Counted from the stretch's first letter, positions 18,458 to 27,944 are shown. The stretch: 64,000 nucleotides of DNA from Candidatus Stoquefichus massiliensis AP9 (GCF_000455285.1 NZ_HG005284.1:32344-96343), one strand, 5' to 3'. The notes: generated by a model from the sequence alone, not told the origin. Numbers and translations: made by a program.

Positions 18458-19022
18458 ATTGGGATATTCTTTCATTAAGTTGTATACTATCTTTCATTAT
18501 TTCATAAATAATAGTTTTCATTTTCTCCAATGTCTGTTTTTCTTGATGAATATTTATCATGATAATTTTAATCAGTTCTTGATTATCATGATTATGAACA
18601 ACTTCAATATTATTTTCATCAAAACAATAATAAATATTCAATTCATCATCAATGAGTTCATCATCTTTTTTTAATTTTTGGAATTCATCTTCATTATAAT
18701 TTGATACAGAATAAATGATTTCTAGATTTTCATCTTGATTAAATGAACCTCCCTTAAAAACTATATTATAATCATCATTGACACTTCCCTGATACCAGAT
18801 ATCTATCTTATTGATATCACTCAATGTTTGTTTAGGTTTATCTACATCAAAATAATATTCTGGTGCATAAAAATCATAAAACTCTTTTGATGAATGAAGA
18901 TTAAATATTTGAACTGATGCATATGAGTTTCCCATTTTTCTAGGAAAGCCTACAGATAATAACCAAAAAATAAATAGACATATCAAGGCAATCATAAACC
19001 CTACAAAGAATTTATTTTTCAT
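18456..19022 (-). CDS. hypothetical membrane-anchored protein
   Basis: 188 residues, not recognised. One N-terminal hydrophobic segment (FFVGFMIALICLFIFWLLSV, about 5-24) is followed by a mostly polar, Asp/Glu/Asn-rich domain, so it is probably anchored with the bulk outside. A GGAGGTG ribosome site lies 7 nt before the ATG. It is the last gene after the SPFH/zinc-ribbon cluster (gap 19 bp) and probably in that operon. No catalytic motif is visible. Confidence 0.6.
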   Translation of the reverse strand: MKNKFFVGFMIALICLFIFWLLSVGFPRKMGNSYASVQIFNLHSSKEFYDFYAPEYYFDVDKPKQTLSDINKIDIWYQGSVNDDYNIVFKGGSFNQDENLEIIYSVSNYNEDEFQKLKKDDELIDDELNIYYCFDENNIEVVHNHDNQELIKIIMINIHQEKQTLEKMKTIIYEIMKDSIQLNERISQ

Positions 19023-19041
19023 TTGGATTCACCTCCATAAG

Positions 19042-20181
19042 TTAAATGTTATTATTCAATTTTTCACCACACTCAGGACAAAACTTAACATGTGCTTCTA
19101 CAACTGTTCCGCATTTAGAACATATTTTTTGAAATGCTTTTCCACACTCAGGACAAAATTTTGCTTTCATAGGTACCATCATATGACAAGCTGGACATTC
19201 TTTTTCATCGGTTTGTTGCATATCTTCTCCACAATTTGGACAATATTTGACATGTTGTGCAAATTTTTCATGACATTTTGGACATTCTTTCATCTTTTGA
19301 GATGGTTTGATTTCGCTTGTTAAATCACTGACTTGTTGACCCATTGGACCACCAATTCCTACTCCCATTCCAAGACCAATTCCAGCCCCCATCATGCCAC
19401 CTAATCCACCTTCATTTTTAGCAGCACCTTCTAATGTATCAAATGATCTTTCTTGTTGATAGTTATATCCTAAGATATCCATTTCAGCACGTTTAGCCAA
19501 AGCATCCTTGAGTTTTTTGACTGCTGAATCATCTTCTGGTACACTGATATCATTAATATTAAAATTGACAATTGAAATCCCATATTTAGACATTTCTGGA
19601 ATCATTTTTTTATAGATATAATCAGATATTTCTTCTAATGATGCATTAATTTCTAAAACACTTATTCCTTCTTTAAGAATATAAGATGAAATTGCATCTT
19701 TTACTTTTGTTAAATAAATACCTTTAAAATAATTTGTTACTTGTTCTTTATCAAAATAAGGTAATGTTCCTACTAACGATGTTAAAAACTGTCTCGAATC
19801 GTCTATTCTAATTGCAAATTGTCCATATGATCTCACAGGTAAAAAAACTTTATATTTTGGATCTTGAAGTTGTATTGGAGATGGTGTTCCCCATTTAATA
19901 TCCATTGAAACAGTTTTGTTGATAAACCATACTTCAGCTGTAAAAGGCGATTTACCTCCAAAAGGAAGACCAATTAGAGCTGTTAATAGTGGAATATTTG
20001 CCGTTTCTAAGACATGTCTCCCTGCTCCAAATAAATCTAATGCTTTTCCACCTTTATAAAGAATTGCTTCTTGTGACTCATTCACAATCAATTGCGTCCA
20101 TGTACTTAATTCCTGTTCAGGATACTTCCATACAAAAACATCTGGACTTCCATCATATTTCACTAAATCAATTATTGCCAT
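19042..20181 (-). CDS. SPFH-domain protein with three C-terminal zinc ribbons (YdjI-like)
   Basis: 379 residues. Residues 1-240 form an SPFH/stomatin-like domain of the 'virion core' type (VFVWKYPEQELSTWTQLIVNESQEAIL, FINKTVSMDIKWGTPSPIQ). A Gly/Met-rich linker (GGLGGMMGAGIGLGMGVG) follows, then three four-Cys zinc ribbons: CPKCHEKF..CPNCGED, CPACHMMV..CPECGKA and CSKCGTVV..CPECGEK. Bacillus YdjI has this type of architecture and works with PspA-like YdjF at the membrane under envelope stress (established from memory). No PspA gene is adjacent here. It probably forms membrane-associated assemblies. Confidence 0.85.
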   Translation of the reverse strand: MAIIDLVKYDGSPDVFVWKYPEQELSTWTQLIVNESQEAILYKGGKALDLFGAGRHVLETANIPLLTALIGLPFGGKSPFTAEVWFINKTVSMDIKWGTPSPIQLQDPKYKVFLPVRSYGQFAIRIDDSRQFLTSLVGTLPYFDKEQVTNYFKGIYLTKVKDAISSYILKEGISVLEINASLEEISDYIYKKMIPEMSKYGISIVNFNINDISVPEDDSAVKKLKDALAKRAEMDILGYNYQQERSFDTLEGAAKNEGGLGGMMGAGIGLGMGVGIGGPMGQQVSDLTSEIKPSQKMKECPKCHEKFAQHVKYCPNCGEDMQQTDEKECPACHMMVPMKAKFCPECGKAFQKICSKCGTVVEAHVKFCPECGEKLNNNI

Positions 20182-20205
20182 TATTTTCCCTCCATATCTG
20201 GTATA

Positions 20206-20781
20206 TTATATTAATGTAAGTATCTCTAATTCGTTGATTTTATAACAACTTTGCCTTGCATGAATATCTCTTTGACAATACTCACAATGATTACTCTTTT
20301 TTAAATCTATAGGTGCTCCACAATAAGGACAAACATTTAAACTTCTTAATGTTTGAAAACCATTAGAAACCATATTCCTATCTTTTACAAAGACAATTCT
20401 ATATTTGACACTTCTTTTTTTTATTTGTGAACCTTGTAATATTTCATGACTATCTAATGACTGATAATAATCAATCAACGCGAGTTCTACATGTGTTTCA
20501 ATACAATCCATATCATTTTTAGATTCATATCCAACAATATCTATCTTTTTAACATCAATATCTTTAACTATATTTTGAACATGTCTCTCTACCATATTCT
20601 TTAATTGTTCTTGATGAATTATAAAAAGCTCTTTTGTTTCATAAGATTTTAATAAATCAATATCTTTACAAGACCATGCTTCCTCTATTTCCAAAATAAC
20701 ATCCTGACACCAAATATAAAAATCTTTTTCCTCAAATTGTGAATCAGCCTTAAGTATATTCAATTTTATGTTCTCATTCAT
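20206..20781 (-). CDS. Tim44-like protein with C-terminal zinc ribbon
   Basis: 191 residues. The central region (FYIWCQDVILEIEEAWSCKDIDLLKSYETKELF ... KKIDIVGYES ... IDYYQS) resembles a Tim44-like/NTF2-fold domain, and CPYCGAPIDLKKSNHCEYC near residue 160 is a zinc ribbon. Together these match proteins seen beside SPFH/YdjI genes. The ATG at 20781 follows AGGTG by 6 nt; the stop of the upstream gene overlaps that ribosome site, so translation is coupled. The Tim44 assignment is tentative; the neighbourhood supports it. Confidence 0.65.
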   Translation of the reverse strand: MNENIKLNILKADSQFEEKDFYIWCQDVILEIEEAWSCKDIDLLKSYETKELFIIHQEQLKNMVERHVQNIVKDIDVKKIDIVGYESKNDMDCIETHVELALIDYYQSLDSHEILQGSQIKKRSVKYRIVFVKDRNMVSNGFQTLRSLNVCPYCGAPIDLKKSNHCEYCQRDIHARQSCYKINELEILTLI

Positions 20782-20790
20782 TATTTTCAC

Positions 20791-22077
20791 CTATTTCTTT
20801 TCCAATTTCCCCTCAATTAAGAAAAGATACTGACCTTCTTTTAAAGTAATTGTTTGCATTTGATCATTTTTCACTTTTCGATATTTTAAACTATGATATT
20901 TATTAAACATTTGTTCTACAAAATCCGAAAGTCCTGACTGATCAACAATCCAATAATCACATGGATATCGACTTTGAGCTTTTAATTCATATGTCCCTGG
21001 TTCGATATGTTGACCAACTTTAAAAACACCACTCGTAAAACCTTCTGTATTCAGTTTTGGAGAATTCTCCAAAGAGTAAAGCAAAACATCTTTTGATATA
21101 GACACTTTTTGATCATCTTTTAAATAAAAAATAGTATCTTGTTTCCATGAATACTGCTGATATATGCTTTCCATTTGTGGATGATCTTGACTCACTGCAA
21201 TATAATAGCCTGCTAATATATCTTGTCCTACAGTATACTCACCTTGTTTATAAACTTTTTCTTTGAGTTCCTTTTGAAGTGATTTTTGAAGTTCACTTCC
21301 TTCAAATGAATGGGATTTTAATAATTCAGCATATTGATTCCAACGCTGATAATATTTTTCAAACATAGGAATATCTTTAAGAAATATATTATCTTGTTCT
21401 ATTGTTTTTTGATCTATTTCATGATTTAACATTTGAATAGTTAATAATTCATCAGTCTTTTGCATCACTTGCATAAATCTTTCTTTAATGATTTCTGTAG
21501 ATAATTTTTCTATTTCCAACAAATCACTTCGACTTGGTTCAACAGTATTTTGCTTTGCTAACTTTTTAAAAGCATTTAAATATTGTGTTTTGATATTTTC
21601 ATCTATACTTGCATCAAAAATAATGACAATATTTTTTTCAACATAACCTTCAGATATAAAATAAGGTGATTGAACATGCGATAAGAATTTTGTAAATTGG
21701 GAAGAATCATCAATTTTACGTATATATTCATTGATTTCATCTAGCTGATAATATCGTTGTTTTGCAAGTGACTCATTTTGATAGAATTCAATATTAAAAT
21801 ATCTTTGAGAACTATCGTATATTGTATAACTATTGTTATAATGACCAGAACCTATTGATTTATTATATCCAGTCACGTCTTTAACAAGTTTAGATGTAAA
21901 TTGATAAGCTGATATCATTGGTATTTCCTTATTTTGAGTTTGTGTTATTCCAATAATCATCACTAAAATAATAACAACACCTAATACCAAATACGACTTC
22001 CTCAATTTTAACTTTTTCTGTTGTTTTTGAAATTCTATTGGTGTTGTAAAATCTTTTGAACCTATCACTTTTATCAC
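20791..22077 (-). CDS. single-pass membrane protein with repeated beta modules
   Basis: 428 residues. A transmembrane helix (about 29-46, YLVLGVVIILVMIIGITQ) follows a basic N-terminus. The C-terminal part holds two similar modules, GEYTVGQDILAGYYIAV and GVFKVGQHIEPGTYELKA, each of the form x-Y-x-V-G-x-D/H-I-x-x-G-x-Y found in extracytoplasmic beta-sandwich repeats. The middle (about 200-280) is helical and charged. It heads the operon with the Tim44-like, SPFH and anchored proteins, consistent with an envelope-stress or lipid-domain complex. The function is unknown. Confidence 0.65.
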   Translation of the reverse strand: MIKVIGSKDFTTPIEFQKQQKKLKLRKSYLVLGVVIILVMIIGITQTQNKEIPMISAYQFTSKLVKDVTGYNKSIGSGHYNNSYTIYDSSQRYFNIEFYQNESLAKQRYYQLDEINEYIRKIDDSSQFTKFLSHVQSPYFISEGYVEKNIVIIFDASIDENIKTQYLNAFKKLAKQNTVEPSRSDLLEIEKLSTEIIKERFMQVMQKTDELLTIQMLNHEIDQKTIEQDNIFLKDIPMFEKYYQRWNQYAELLKSHSFEGSELQKSLQKELKEKVYKQGEYTVGQDILAGYYIAVSQDHPQMESIYQQYSWKQDTIFYLKDDQKVSISKDVLLYSLENSPKLNTEGFTSGVFKVGQHIEPGTYELKAQSRYPCDYWIVDQSGLSDFVEQMFNKYHSLKYRKVKNDQMQTITLKEGQYLFLIEGKLEKK

Positions 22078-22133
22078 CTCACATCTATAATATCATTATT
22101 CTAAAAAGAAAAGAATCAAAATGAATTGATTCC

Positions 22134-22952
22134 TTAAAATTCTTTGATTTTTTCATTGAATTCATCTAACCAATTTGATGAATAATTTTCAATTGAACCC
22201 ATATCACATAATTGTGCAAGTTCACTATCCAAAGGCAAATGACCTAAAATATTTAAATCATATTTTTGAGCAACTTCTTCAAGATGACTCTTTCCAAAAA
22301 CAAAAATCTTACGTCCACAATCAGGACAAGCAACATAACTCATATTTTCAACAATTCCAAGAATTGGAATATTCATTTGTTTTGCCATATTAACTGCTTT
22401 TCCAACAATCATTCCAACTAACTCTTGTGGACTTGTCACAATGACAATACCATCCAATGGTAAAGACTGAAATACAGTTAATGGGACATCACCAGTTCCT
22501 GGTGGCATATCCACAAACATATAATCAACTTCTCCCCAACGCACATCAGTCCAGAATTGTTTAATCATTCCTGCTAATATTGGACCTCTCCAAACAACGG
22601 GATCCTCAGGACGATCTAATAAAAGATTTGTAGAAATAATCTTAATACCACCTTGACTAACAGCAGGAATAATCTCTTGACCATTAGAATAAAGTTGTGT
22701 TCCTTCCACACCAAATGTTGTACCAATAGAAGGTCCCGTAATATCACCATCTAAAACTGCTACACTCTTTCCTTCTCTTTGTTTCAGCACTGCCAATAAA
22801 GATGTGATAGAAGATTTTCCAACGCCACCCTTACCACTCACAACCCCAATCACTTTTTTAATTTGAGAGTGAGCATTCATTGGTGCTAAAAAACTTCTTT
22901 CATCACATTCTTCCTGACATGAACCACAATCATGATTACATTCATTACTCAT
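22134..22952 (-). CDS. Mrp/Nbp35-type P-loop ATPase (Fe-S carrier)
   Basis: 272 residues. A Cys-rich N-terminus (NECNHDCGSCQEECDE) resembles the Nbp35 cluster-binding region. The deviant Walker A GKGGVGKSSITSLLAV, the Walker B-like DYMFVDMPPGTGD and a C-terminal CPDCGRK metal motif define the ApbC/Mrp family. Such proteins dimerise, hold a bridging 4Fe-4S cluster and pass it to apo-enzymes. The start overlaps the end of the upstream 165-residue gene by 4 bp (ATGA), so the two are co-translated. Confidence 0.93.
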   Translation of the reverse strand: MSNECNHDCGSCQEECDERSFLAPMNAHSQIKKVIGVVSGKGGVGKSSITSLLAVLKQREGKSVAVLDGDITGPSIGTTFGVEGTQLYSNGQEIIPAVSQGGIKIISTNLLLDRPEDPVVWRGPILAGMIKQFWTDVRWGEVDYMFVDMPPGTGDVPLTVFQSLPLDGIVIVTSPQELVGMIVGKAVNMAKQMNIPILGIVENMSYVACPDCGRKIFVFGKSHLEEVAQKYDLNILGHLPLDSELAQLCDMGSIENYSSNWLDEFNEKIKEF

Positions 22953-23446
22953 CTTTTTTCCTCCATACTATATTTTTTAATGACCTTTGCATATAAATTA
23001 TTTTCATCAATTCTTACGATATCAGCTGCATCTTCATAATAAGAATTCCCATTTTCAAAATAAATATCCAAGACGCTTTGACAGTTTCGGATATTCATTT
23101 TTAACAAAAATGATTCAGACCATTGTGTTGTTCCAATCATAACAGCATCCAATCTTGTTCGATAAGCATCTACCATTGTATTGCGTATTTTCATGATTGT
23201 CTGCAACGATTCTCTATGACCAGATATTCGCATGATTTGTTTATACAAATCAACATAGTCTAAAAATCTTTGGGGTTCTATCTTAATAACAAGACAGTTT
23301 TTATACATAAGAAGATCAGTTTCTTCAATGACTAGGTTACCTTTATACAAATAATGAATTGAATCCATAATCTTTTGTTTAGACAAAGTCTTTATAACGA
23401 TGCAAGCATCAACTTCTTTATCTAAATATATATCTTTCCATTCCAT
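22949..23446 (-). CDS. hypothetical protein upstream of the Mrp ATPase
   Basis: 165 residues, not recognised. It is soluble, with mixed alpha and beta character and two Cys. There is no signal peptide and no membrane segment. AGGTG lies 6 nt before the chosen ATG at 23446. The 4-bp overlap with the Mrp gene suggests a linked role, perhaps as a partner or target in iron-sulfur handling; that is inference from position only. Confidence 0.6.
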   Translation of the reverse strand: MEWKDIYLDKEVDACIVIKTLSKQKIMDSIHYLYKGNLVIEETDLLMYKNCLVIKIEPQRFLDYVDLYKQIMRISGHRESLQTIMKIRNTMVDAYRTRLDAVMIGTTQWSESFLLKMNIRNCQSVLDIYFENGNSYYEDAADIVRIDENNLYAKVIKKYSMEEKR

Positions 23447-23687
23447 TATCATCACCTGTTATTTATTATAGCATAAATTTATATATTATTGTATTGAAGA
23501 AACTTATAAATATTAATCATGAGTTTGTTGAATATAGAATATGATAAATATTGTGTTATGGATAATGCAATTGTTATACTATCTGGTTGGCATGTTTTTA
23601 ATGTGCTTATATTATCATTATAGATCGAACAAGAATAAAGTCATATTACTGATTGTTCTGATCATCAATTTGATAAATAGCCATCCA

Positions 23688-23834
23688 CTGAATATTCATT
23701 TTTCATATAGTCAAAAATGGACTTTAACATAATTTCTAATTATTGTCGTGCTTCCAAAAAAAGCAATCAATAGTGGACGAATTGTTATCTTTGCAATCCA
23801 ATTGTTTGTTCAAGTCACTTAAAATAAATGGAAA
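23688..23834 (-). pseudogene. decayed yitT fragment
   Basis: Bases 23688-23734 match 26368-26414 of the intact yitT gene at 39 of 47 positions, in the same orientation, and encode LKSIFDYMKNEY against the gene's LKSISGYMKNEY. Further upstream the reverse strand reads PLLIAFFGS (gene: DPLLAALLGG), then LEQTIG (gene: FEKTMG) and CTTAAAATAAA-type identity, with stops and frame changes. So a collinear, internally deleted relic lies 2.5 kb from the functional gene. The rest of 23447-23971 is AT-rich; beyond a promoter I see nothing else in it. Confidence 0.65.
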
Positions 23835-23920
23835 ATAAATTATGATAACACGACTTATACCCACTATAATCATTTTTTATAATATTGCAAAAATATGTCA
23901 TTTGATTTGTTCTATTTATA

Positions 23921-23949
23921 TTGCTGATAAATTAAAAACACATTATACT
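23921..23949 (+). promoter_or_regulatory. promoter of the DUF885 lipoprotein gene
   Basis: TTGCTG (23921-23926) and TATACT (23944-23949) are exactly 17 bp apart, ending about 20 bp before the start codon. AAGGGGGA supplies the ribosome site. Confidence 0.65.
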
Positions 23950-23971
23950 TATATATAAGGGGGAATATTTT

Positions 23972-25729
23972 ATGAAATTTATAAAGAAATTATCACTTGT
24001 CTTTTTATCAACTATTTTAGCTGTTTCTTTAATTGGATGCCAATCAACAAACAACGAAGATGTTCAAAAGAAATTCAATGAATTTATTCAAACACAATTC
24101 GTAAAAACAATGGAAAGTGATTATACAACTGCTCATACATTTATGGTCAATCCTAAGAATTTTGGTGTTGATATGAGCAAAGTTAATGTCAATTTAGGAA
24201 ATCGCATTACTGAAGAGAATATAAAAAAGAGTAAAGAAGATAATCTTTCTGCTCTTAAAGAATTGAAATCATTTGATCGTGATGTTTTAACAGATGATCA
24301 AAAAGATACTTATGATATCTATAAATATCAAACAGAATTAGAAGAGAAGTTGAATGATGACAAATTTGATTATTATCAACAAATCTTTGAAAGTATGACT
24401 GGTATTCATTATCAATTACCAACAACGTTAGCAGATTGGCAATTACGCAATGAACAAGATGTAAAAAATTTAGTTACTGTTGTTAACGATATTAAACCAT
24501 ATATAGATAGCGCCTTAGATTATACAAAGAAACAAGAAGAAAAAGGTCTATTGATGGTTGATCTTAATGAAGTGATTGCATATTGTGATAAAATCATTAA
24601 AAAAGGAGATCAAAGTGCTGTTTTAGAGGCTATGAAAAAAAGTATTGATGAACTTTCACTAGAGAAAGGATCTGAATACAAAAAACAACTGAGTCAAGCA
24701 TTTAAAGATTCATTTATTCCTGCTTATGAGGATATTAGAGACACAATGAAATCCTTCAAATCAGGAACAAATAATACTGAAGGATATGCTAAATTTAAGA
24801 ATGGAAAAGAGTATTATGAACTATTACTACAAAAAAATATTGGCTCAAATAAATCAGTATCTGATATTCGTACTATGATGACAAAAGCATACAATAATCA
24901 TTTGAAAAATTTAATGGCAGTTGCCGCAAAAAATCCAAATATTAACCAGTCAGAACCAAAAACAAATTATAAGAATTACACAGAAATGTTAGACGATATT
25001 CAAAAGAATTTATTTAATGATTTCCCTGAAGTTAAAAATACAAGTTATCATATTGAAGATATTAATAAAGAAATTGCTTCATCTTCGGGTGTTGCTGCTT
25101 ATTTTAATATTCCTCCACTTGATGGAACTGAAAAGAAACAATTACGTGTCAATCCAAATTCAGCAGATGTTTCAACTGTTTCAACTTATCATACCGTTGC
25201 GCATGAAGGATTTCCTGGACATATGTATCAATATGCCTATATGTATGAAAACATATCTTCTCCTTATCGCAAAGCATTAGCAAATAGTTCTGCTTATTCT
25301 GAAGGTTATGCTGTTTATGCACAATACTATGCCTTTAATTATTTAACAGATATTGATCAAAACTATTTGGAACTGACAAAAGAAAATGAATTGGCAACTT
25401 ATTGTATTATTATTTTAGCAGATATTGGCATTCATTATGAAGGTTGGTCATTTGAACAATTTAAAGATTTCTTAAATGCTAAAGGATTAACTTTAGAGGA
25501 TGATGAACAATTCAAAAATCAATATTATCAATTACAAGCAAACCCTTCTGCATTCCAACCTTATTATGTTGGATATGAAGAAATTATTGCTTTAAAAGAA
25601 AATGCCGAAGATAAACTCGGCACAAAATTCAAAGATAAAGATTTTCATACAGCACTTTTAAAAAGCGGAACTGCTCCATTCAGTGTTGTTGAACGCAATA
25701 TAGATGCATATATTGAACAGAACAAATGA
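23972..25729 (+). CDS. DUF885-family lipoprotein, probable zinc metallopeptidase
   Basis: 585 residues. A lipoprotein signal (KKLSLVFLSTILAVSLIGC, lipobox LIGC with Cys 23) directs lipid attachment after Lgt. The body fits the DUF885 family: a helical N-terminal half and the conserved HTVAHEGFPGHMYQYAYM segment (about 400-417) with HE and GH metal ligands, plus EGYAVYAQYYAF. Members are thought to be gluzincin-like peptidases; substrate unknown. It stands alone with its own promoter and a terminator at 25832. The call is good for family, weaker for activity. Confidence 0.85.
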   Translation: MKFIKKLSLVFLSTILAVSLIGCQSTNNEDVQKKFNEFIQTQFVKTMESDYTTAHTFMVNPKNFGVDMSKVNVNLGNRITEENIKKSKEDNLSALKELKSFDRDVLTDDQKDTYDIYKYQTELEEKLNDDKFDYYQQIFESMTGIHYQLPTTLADWQLRNEQDVKNLVTVVNDIKPYIDSALDYTKKQEEKGLLMVDLNEVIAYCDKIIKKGDQSAVLEAMKKSIDELSLEKGSEYKKQLSQAFKDSFIPAYEDIRDTMKSFKSGTNNTEGYAKFKNGKEYYELLLQKNIGSNKSVSDIRTMMTKAYNNHLKNLMAVAAKNPNINQSEPKTNYKNYTEMLDDIQKNLFNDFPEVKNTSYHIEDINKEIASSSGVAAYFNIPPLDGTEKKQLRVNPNSADVSTVSTYHTVAHEGFPGHMYQYAYMYENISSPYRKALANSSAYSEGYAVYAQYYAFNYLTDIDQNYLELTKENELATYCIIILADIGIHYEGWSFEQFKDFLNAKGLTLEDDEQFKNQYYQLQANPSAFQPYYVGYEEIIALKENAEDKLGTKFKDKDFHTALLKSGTAPFSVVERNIDAYIEQNK

Positions 25730-25831
25730 TAGGTAAAAGAAAATTTACTGTCTCATCCTATTCGCAACATATGGATGTCTCATATACAGCACTATATCTA
25801 TATTCGTTAGAGACTACTTAGATAATATGTT

Positions 25832-25868
25832 AACGGATTGATCAAATCTTGGTCTATCCGTTTTCTTT
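25832..25868 (+). terminator. terminator of the DUF885 gene
   Basis: AACGGAT (25832-25838) pairs with ATCCGTT (25856-25862) and is followed by TTCTTT, about 100 bp after the stop codon. Confidence 0.65.
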
Positions 25869-25901
25869 ATAAGACTCAAAATCTTTTTAGGTCAAATCAT
25901 A

Positions 25902-26024
25902 TTAAAATTCTCCAAGAATATTGCTTAAATAACTTCTATTTTTCTTAATAGCATAGACAACTTTATAGCCATTAGATACACCGTTAAATAAATCTGCTAA
26001 CTTAACTGTTCCAATACAAATCAT
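25902..26024 (-). other. short relic-like reading frame in the gap before yitT
   Basis: A 40-codon frame reads MICIGTVKLADLFNGVSNGY and continues KVVYAIKKNRSYLSN to a stop. Its composition looks like real protein, but there is no ribosome site, and sequence upstream (26025-26218) carries stops in this frame. I take it as the tail of a decayed gene I cannot identify. Apart from this and the terminator at 25832, the 489-bp gap 25730-26218 shows nothing I can support. Confidence 0.3.
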
Positions 26025-26218
26025 AGAGGTCCGCTAATGTACATCCCTTATAATATCTGGGAAAGCAAATCTATTATACCCGCTATATTGTATGATTTCT
26101 GTTATTTGCAAATCCATGTATCATTTTCAAAATGATATTATCTACAGAAAATCAGTCACATATATAGATTGTATCTTGCAATATTATATACTTTTAAACT
26201 TTGACGAATCCAGATTTT

Positions 26219-27079
26219 TTAAGATTCAATATATTCCTTTTTAAACGTAAATCCTCTACCACGAACTTCATTCACTTTGCTAACAACCATAAAAGCATGT
26301 TCATCAATATTCAAAACCAAATCATTTAATTTTGGCAATTCACGATTAGAAACAACCGTCATAACTACTGGATATTCATTTTTCATATAACCTGAAATTG
26401 ACTTTAACATAGTTGTTCCGCGATCTAAATCATGAATAATTGCTTCATTAATTTTGTTATATTCCTTAGAAACAATCATTACCTCAGTCTGGGCTTTTCC
26501 TACAACTAAGACCTTATCTAAAACAATTGTATATGTGGCAACTAATACAATTCCATATAAAACCATCTCTTTATCTGTATAAAATACCTGCATTAATAGA
26601 ATCATAAAATCAAATATATACATTGATATAGAAACTGGAATACCTATCTTTTTATTAATAACCAATGGCGGAATATCCATCCCACCAGTTGAGGCATTAC
26701 ACTTAATCACAATACCTATTGCGCTTCCTATAAGAACTCCACCTAATAATGCAGCAAGTAATGGATCAGTTGTCATCTGTGTATAACCCATTGTTTTTTC
26801 AAATACACTTAAAATAAAAGGAAAATAAAAAGTACTAATTAATGTTGTTAATGCAAAAGTTTTTCCTAATATCCAAAATCCTATTCCAAACATTACAATA
26901 TTAAAAATTGAAACAAATGCTGTTATAGACATACCAAAAACATGGTTAGCAGCAATTGCCAATCCCGTAGATCCACCTGTAATCAGACCATTAGGAACAA
27001 TAAACAATATAACTGCTAAAGCATACAATGTATTTCCAAGTATTATACCTATGATATTTTTTATTGTTTTATATGACAT
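26219..27079 (-). CDS. YitT-family membrane protein (DUF161 plus DUF2179)
   Basis: 286 residues. The N-terminal part has five or six hydrophobic segments with the repeated family signature PNGLITGGSTGLAI and STGGMDIPPLVI. The C-terminal cytoplasmic DUF2179 domain contains TMLKSISGYMKNEYPVVMTVVSNREL. YitT proteins are widespread in Bacillota and their transport role is not settled. A TTGGAGGA ribosome site precedes the ATG. A decayed partial copy lies at 23688-23834. Confidence 0.9.
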   Translation of the reverse strand: MSYKTIKNIIGIILGNTLYALAVILFIVPNGLITGGSTGLAIAANHVFGMSITAFVSIFNIVMFGIGFWILGKTFALTTLISTFYFPFILSVFEKTMGYTQMTTDPLLAALLGGVLIGSAIGIVIKCNASTGGMDIPPLVINKKIGIPVSISMYIFDFMILLMQVFYTDKEMVLYGIVLVATYTIVLDKVLVVGKAQTEVMIVSKEYNKINEAIIHDLDRGTTMLKSISGYMKNEYPVVMTVVSNRELPKLNDLVLNIDEHAFMVVSKVNEVRGRGFTFKKEYIES

Positions 27080-27194
27080 AATATTCCTCCAATTCTAAAC
27101 CATTTGATATTATAACATGTTTTAAGGAATAAGAAATCATTTTCTCTGTATATATCTTCTTATTATGTAAATAATACTTTTGAGGTGAAATATA

Positions 27195-27869
27195 ATGTTT
27201 AAATATGAAAGTCGTTATTTACATCCTGTAAAAGTTGATAAACCCAATCCCAATTATGCAACTCTTTTACAAGAACAGCTTGGTGGACCACAAGGTGAAT
27301 TAAAATCAGCAATGCAATATTTTGCTCAAAGTTTTAGAATCCGTGATAAAGAAATAAGAGATCTATTTTTAGATATTGCAACTGAAGAATTATGTCATCT
27401 AGAAATGATTGCTGAACTTGTTAATTTATTAAATGGTCACAAACCTTGTGCACAAGATGCAACAATCGGTAATGTTGAAGCACATGTTTTAACAGGATTA
27501 ACACCGATGCTAGCAAATGCATCGGGATATTTATGGACTGCTGCTTATGTTAATGAGACAGGTGACTTAGCTGCTGATATCTTATCAGATATTGCTTCAG
27601 AACAACGTGCTAAAGTTGTTTATGAAAATTTATATCGTCAAATTGATGATCAAGGTGTTAGAGAAACGATTGATTTCTTATTAAATCGTGAAGAAGCACA
27701 TAACACAATGTTTAGACAAGCATTTAATAAAATTCAGGAATCTTCTCGTTCCCAGCAGAATTGGGGTGTTACAAAAGATTCACTTATCTATTTCGATTTA
27801 TCTAATCTTGATGGTCAAAACTTTGATCCTAATGATATCCCACCAAGTTTCAATTTAGATAAATTTTGA
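27195..27869 (+). CDS. manganese catalase family protein
   Basis: 224 residues, ferritin-like four-helix bundle. Dimanganese ligand candidates are the Glu in GGPQGELKSAMQYF, Glu and His in ATEELCHLEMI, the Glu in ASEQRAKVVYENL and Glu/His in NREEAHNTMF. The N-terminus (FKYESRYLHPVKVDKPNPNYATLL) also resembles spore-coat CotJC, a member of the same family. It destroys hydrogen peroxide without haem, suiting an anaerobe. TGAGGTGA is its ribosome site, and it is monocistronic with a terminator at 27875. Confidence 0.92.
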   Translation: MFKYESRYLHPVKVDKPNPNYATLLQEQLGGPQGELKSAMQYFAQSFRIRDKEIRDLFLDIATEELCHLEMIAELVNLLNGHKPCAQDATIGNVEAHVLTGLTPMLANASGYLWTAAYVNETGDLAADILSDIASEQRAKVVYENLYRQIDDQGVRETIDFLLNREEAHNTMFRQAFNKIQESSRSQQNWGVTKDSLIYFDLSNLDGQNFDPNDIPPSFNLDKF

Positions 27870-27874
27870 AATTT

Positions 27875-27910
27875 AAAAGATAACTCATTAAACAGTTATC
27901 TTTTATTTTG
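27875..27910 (+). terminator. terminator of the manganese catalase gene
   Basis: AAAAGATAACT (27875-27885) pairs with AGTTATCTTTT (27894-27904) around an 8-nt loop and runs into ATTTTG. Confidence 0.85.
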
Positions 27911-27944
27911 CAAACATAATTATACCTATAAAACAAATAAATAG

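Noticed and set aside
23541-23732. 63-codon forward reading frame with hydrophobic translation
   Set aside because: No ribosome site, overlaps the reverse-strand yitT relic, and the hydrophobic look follows from AT-rich DNA.
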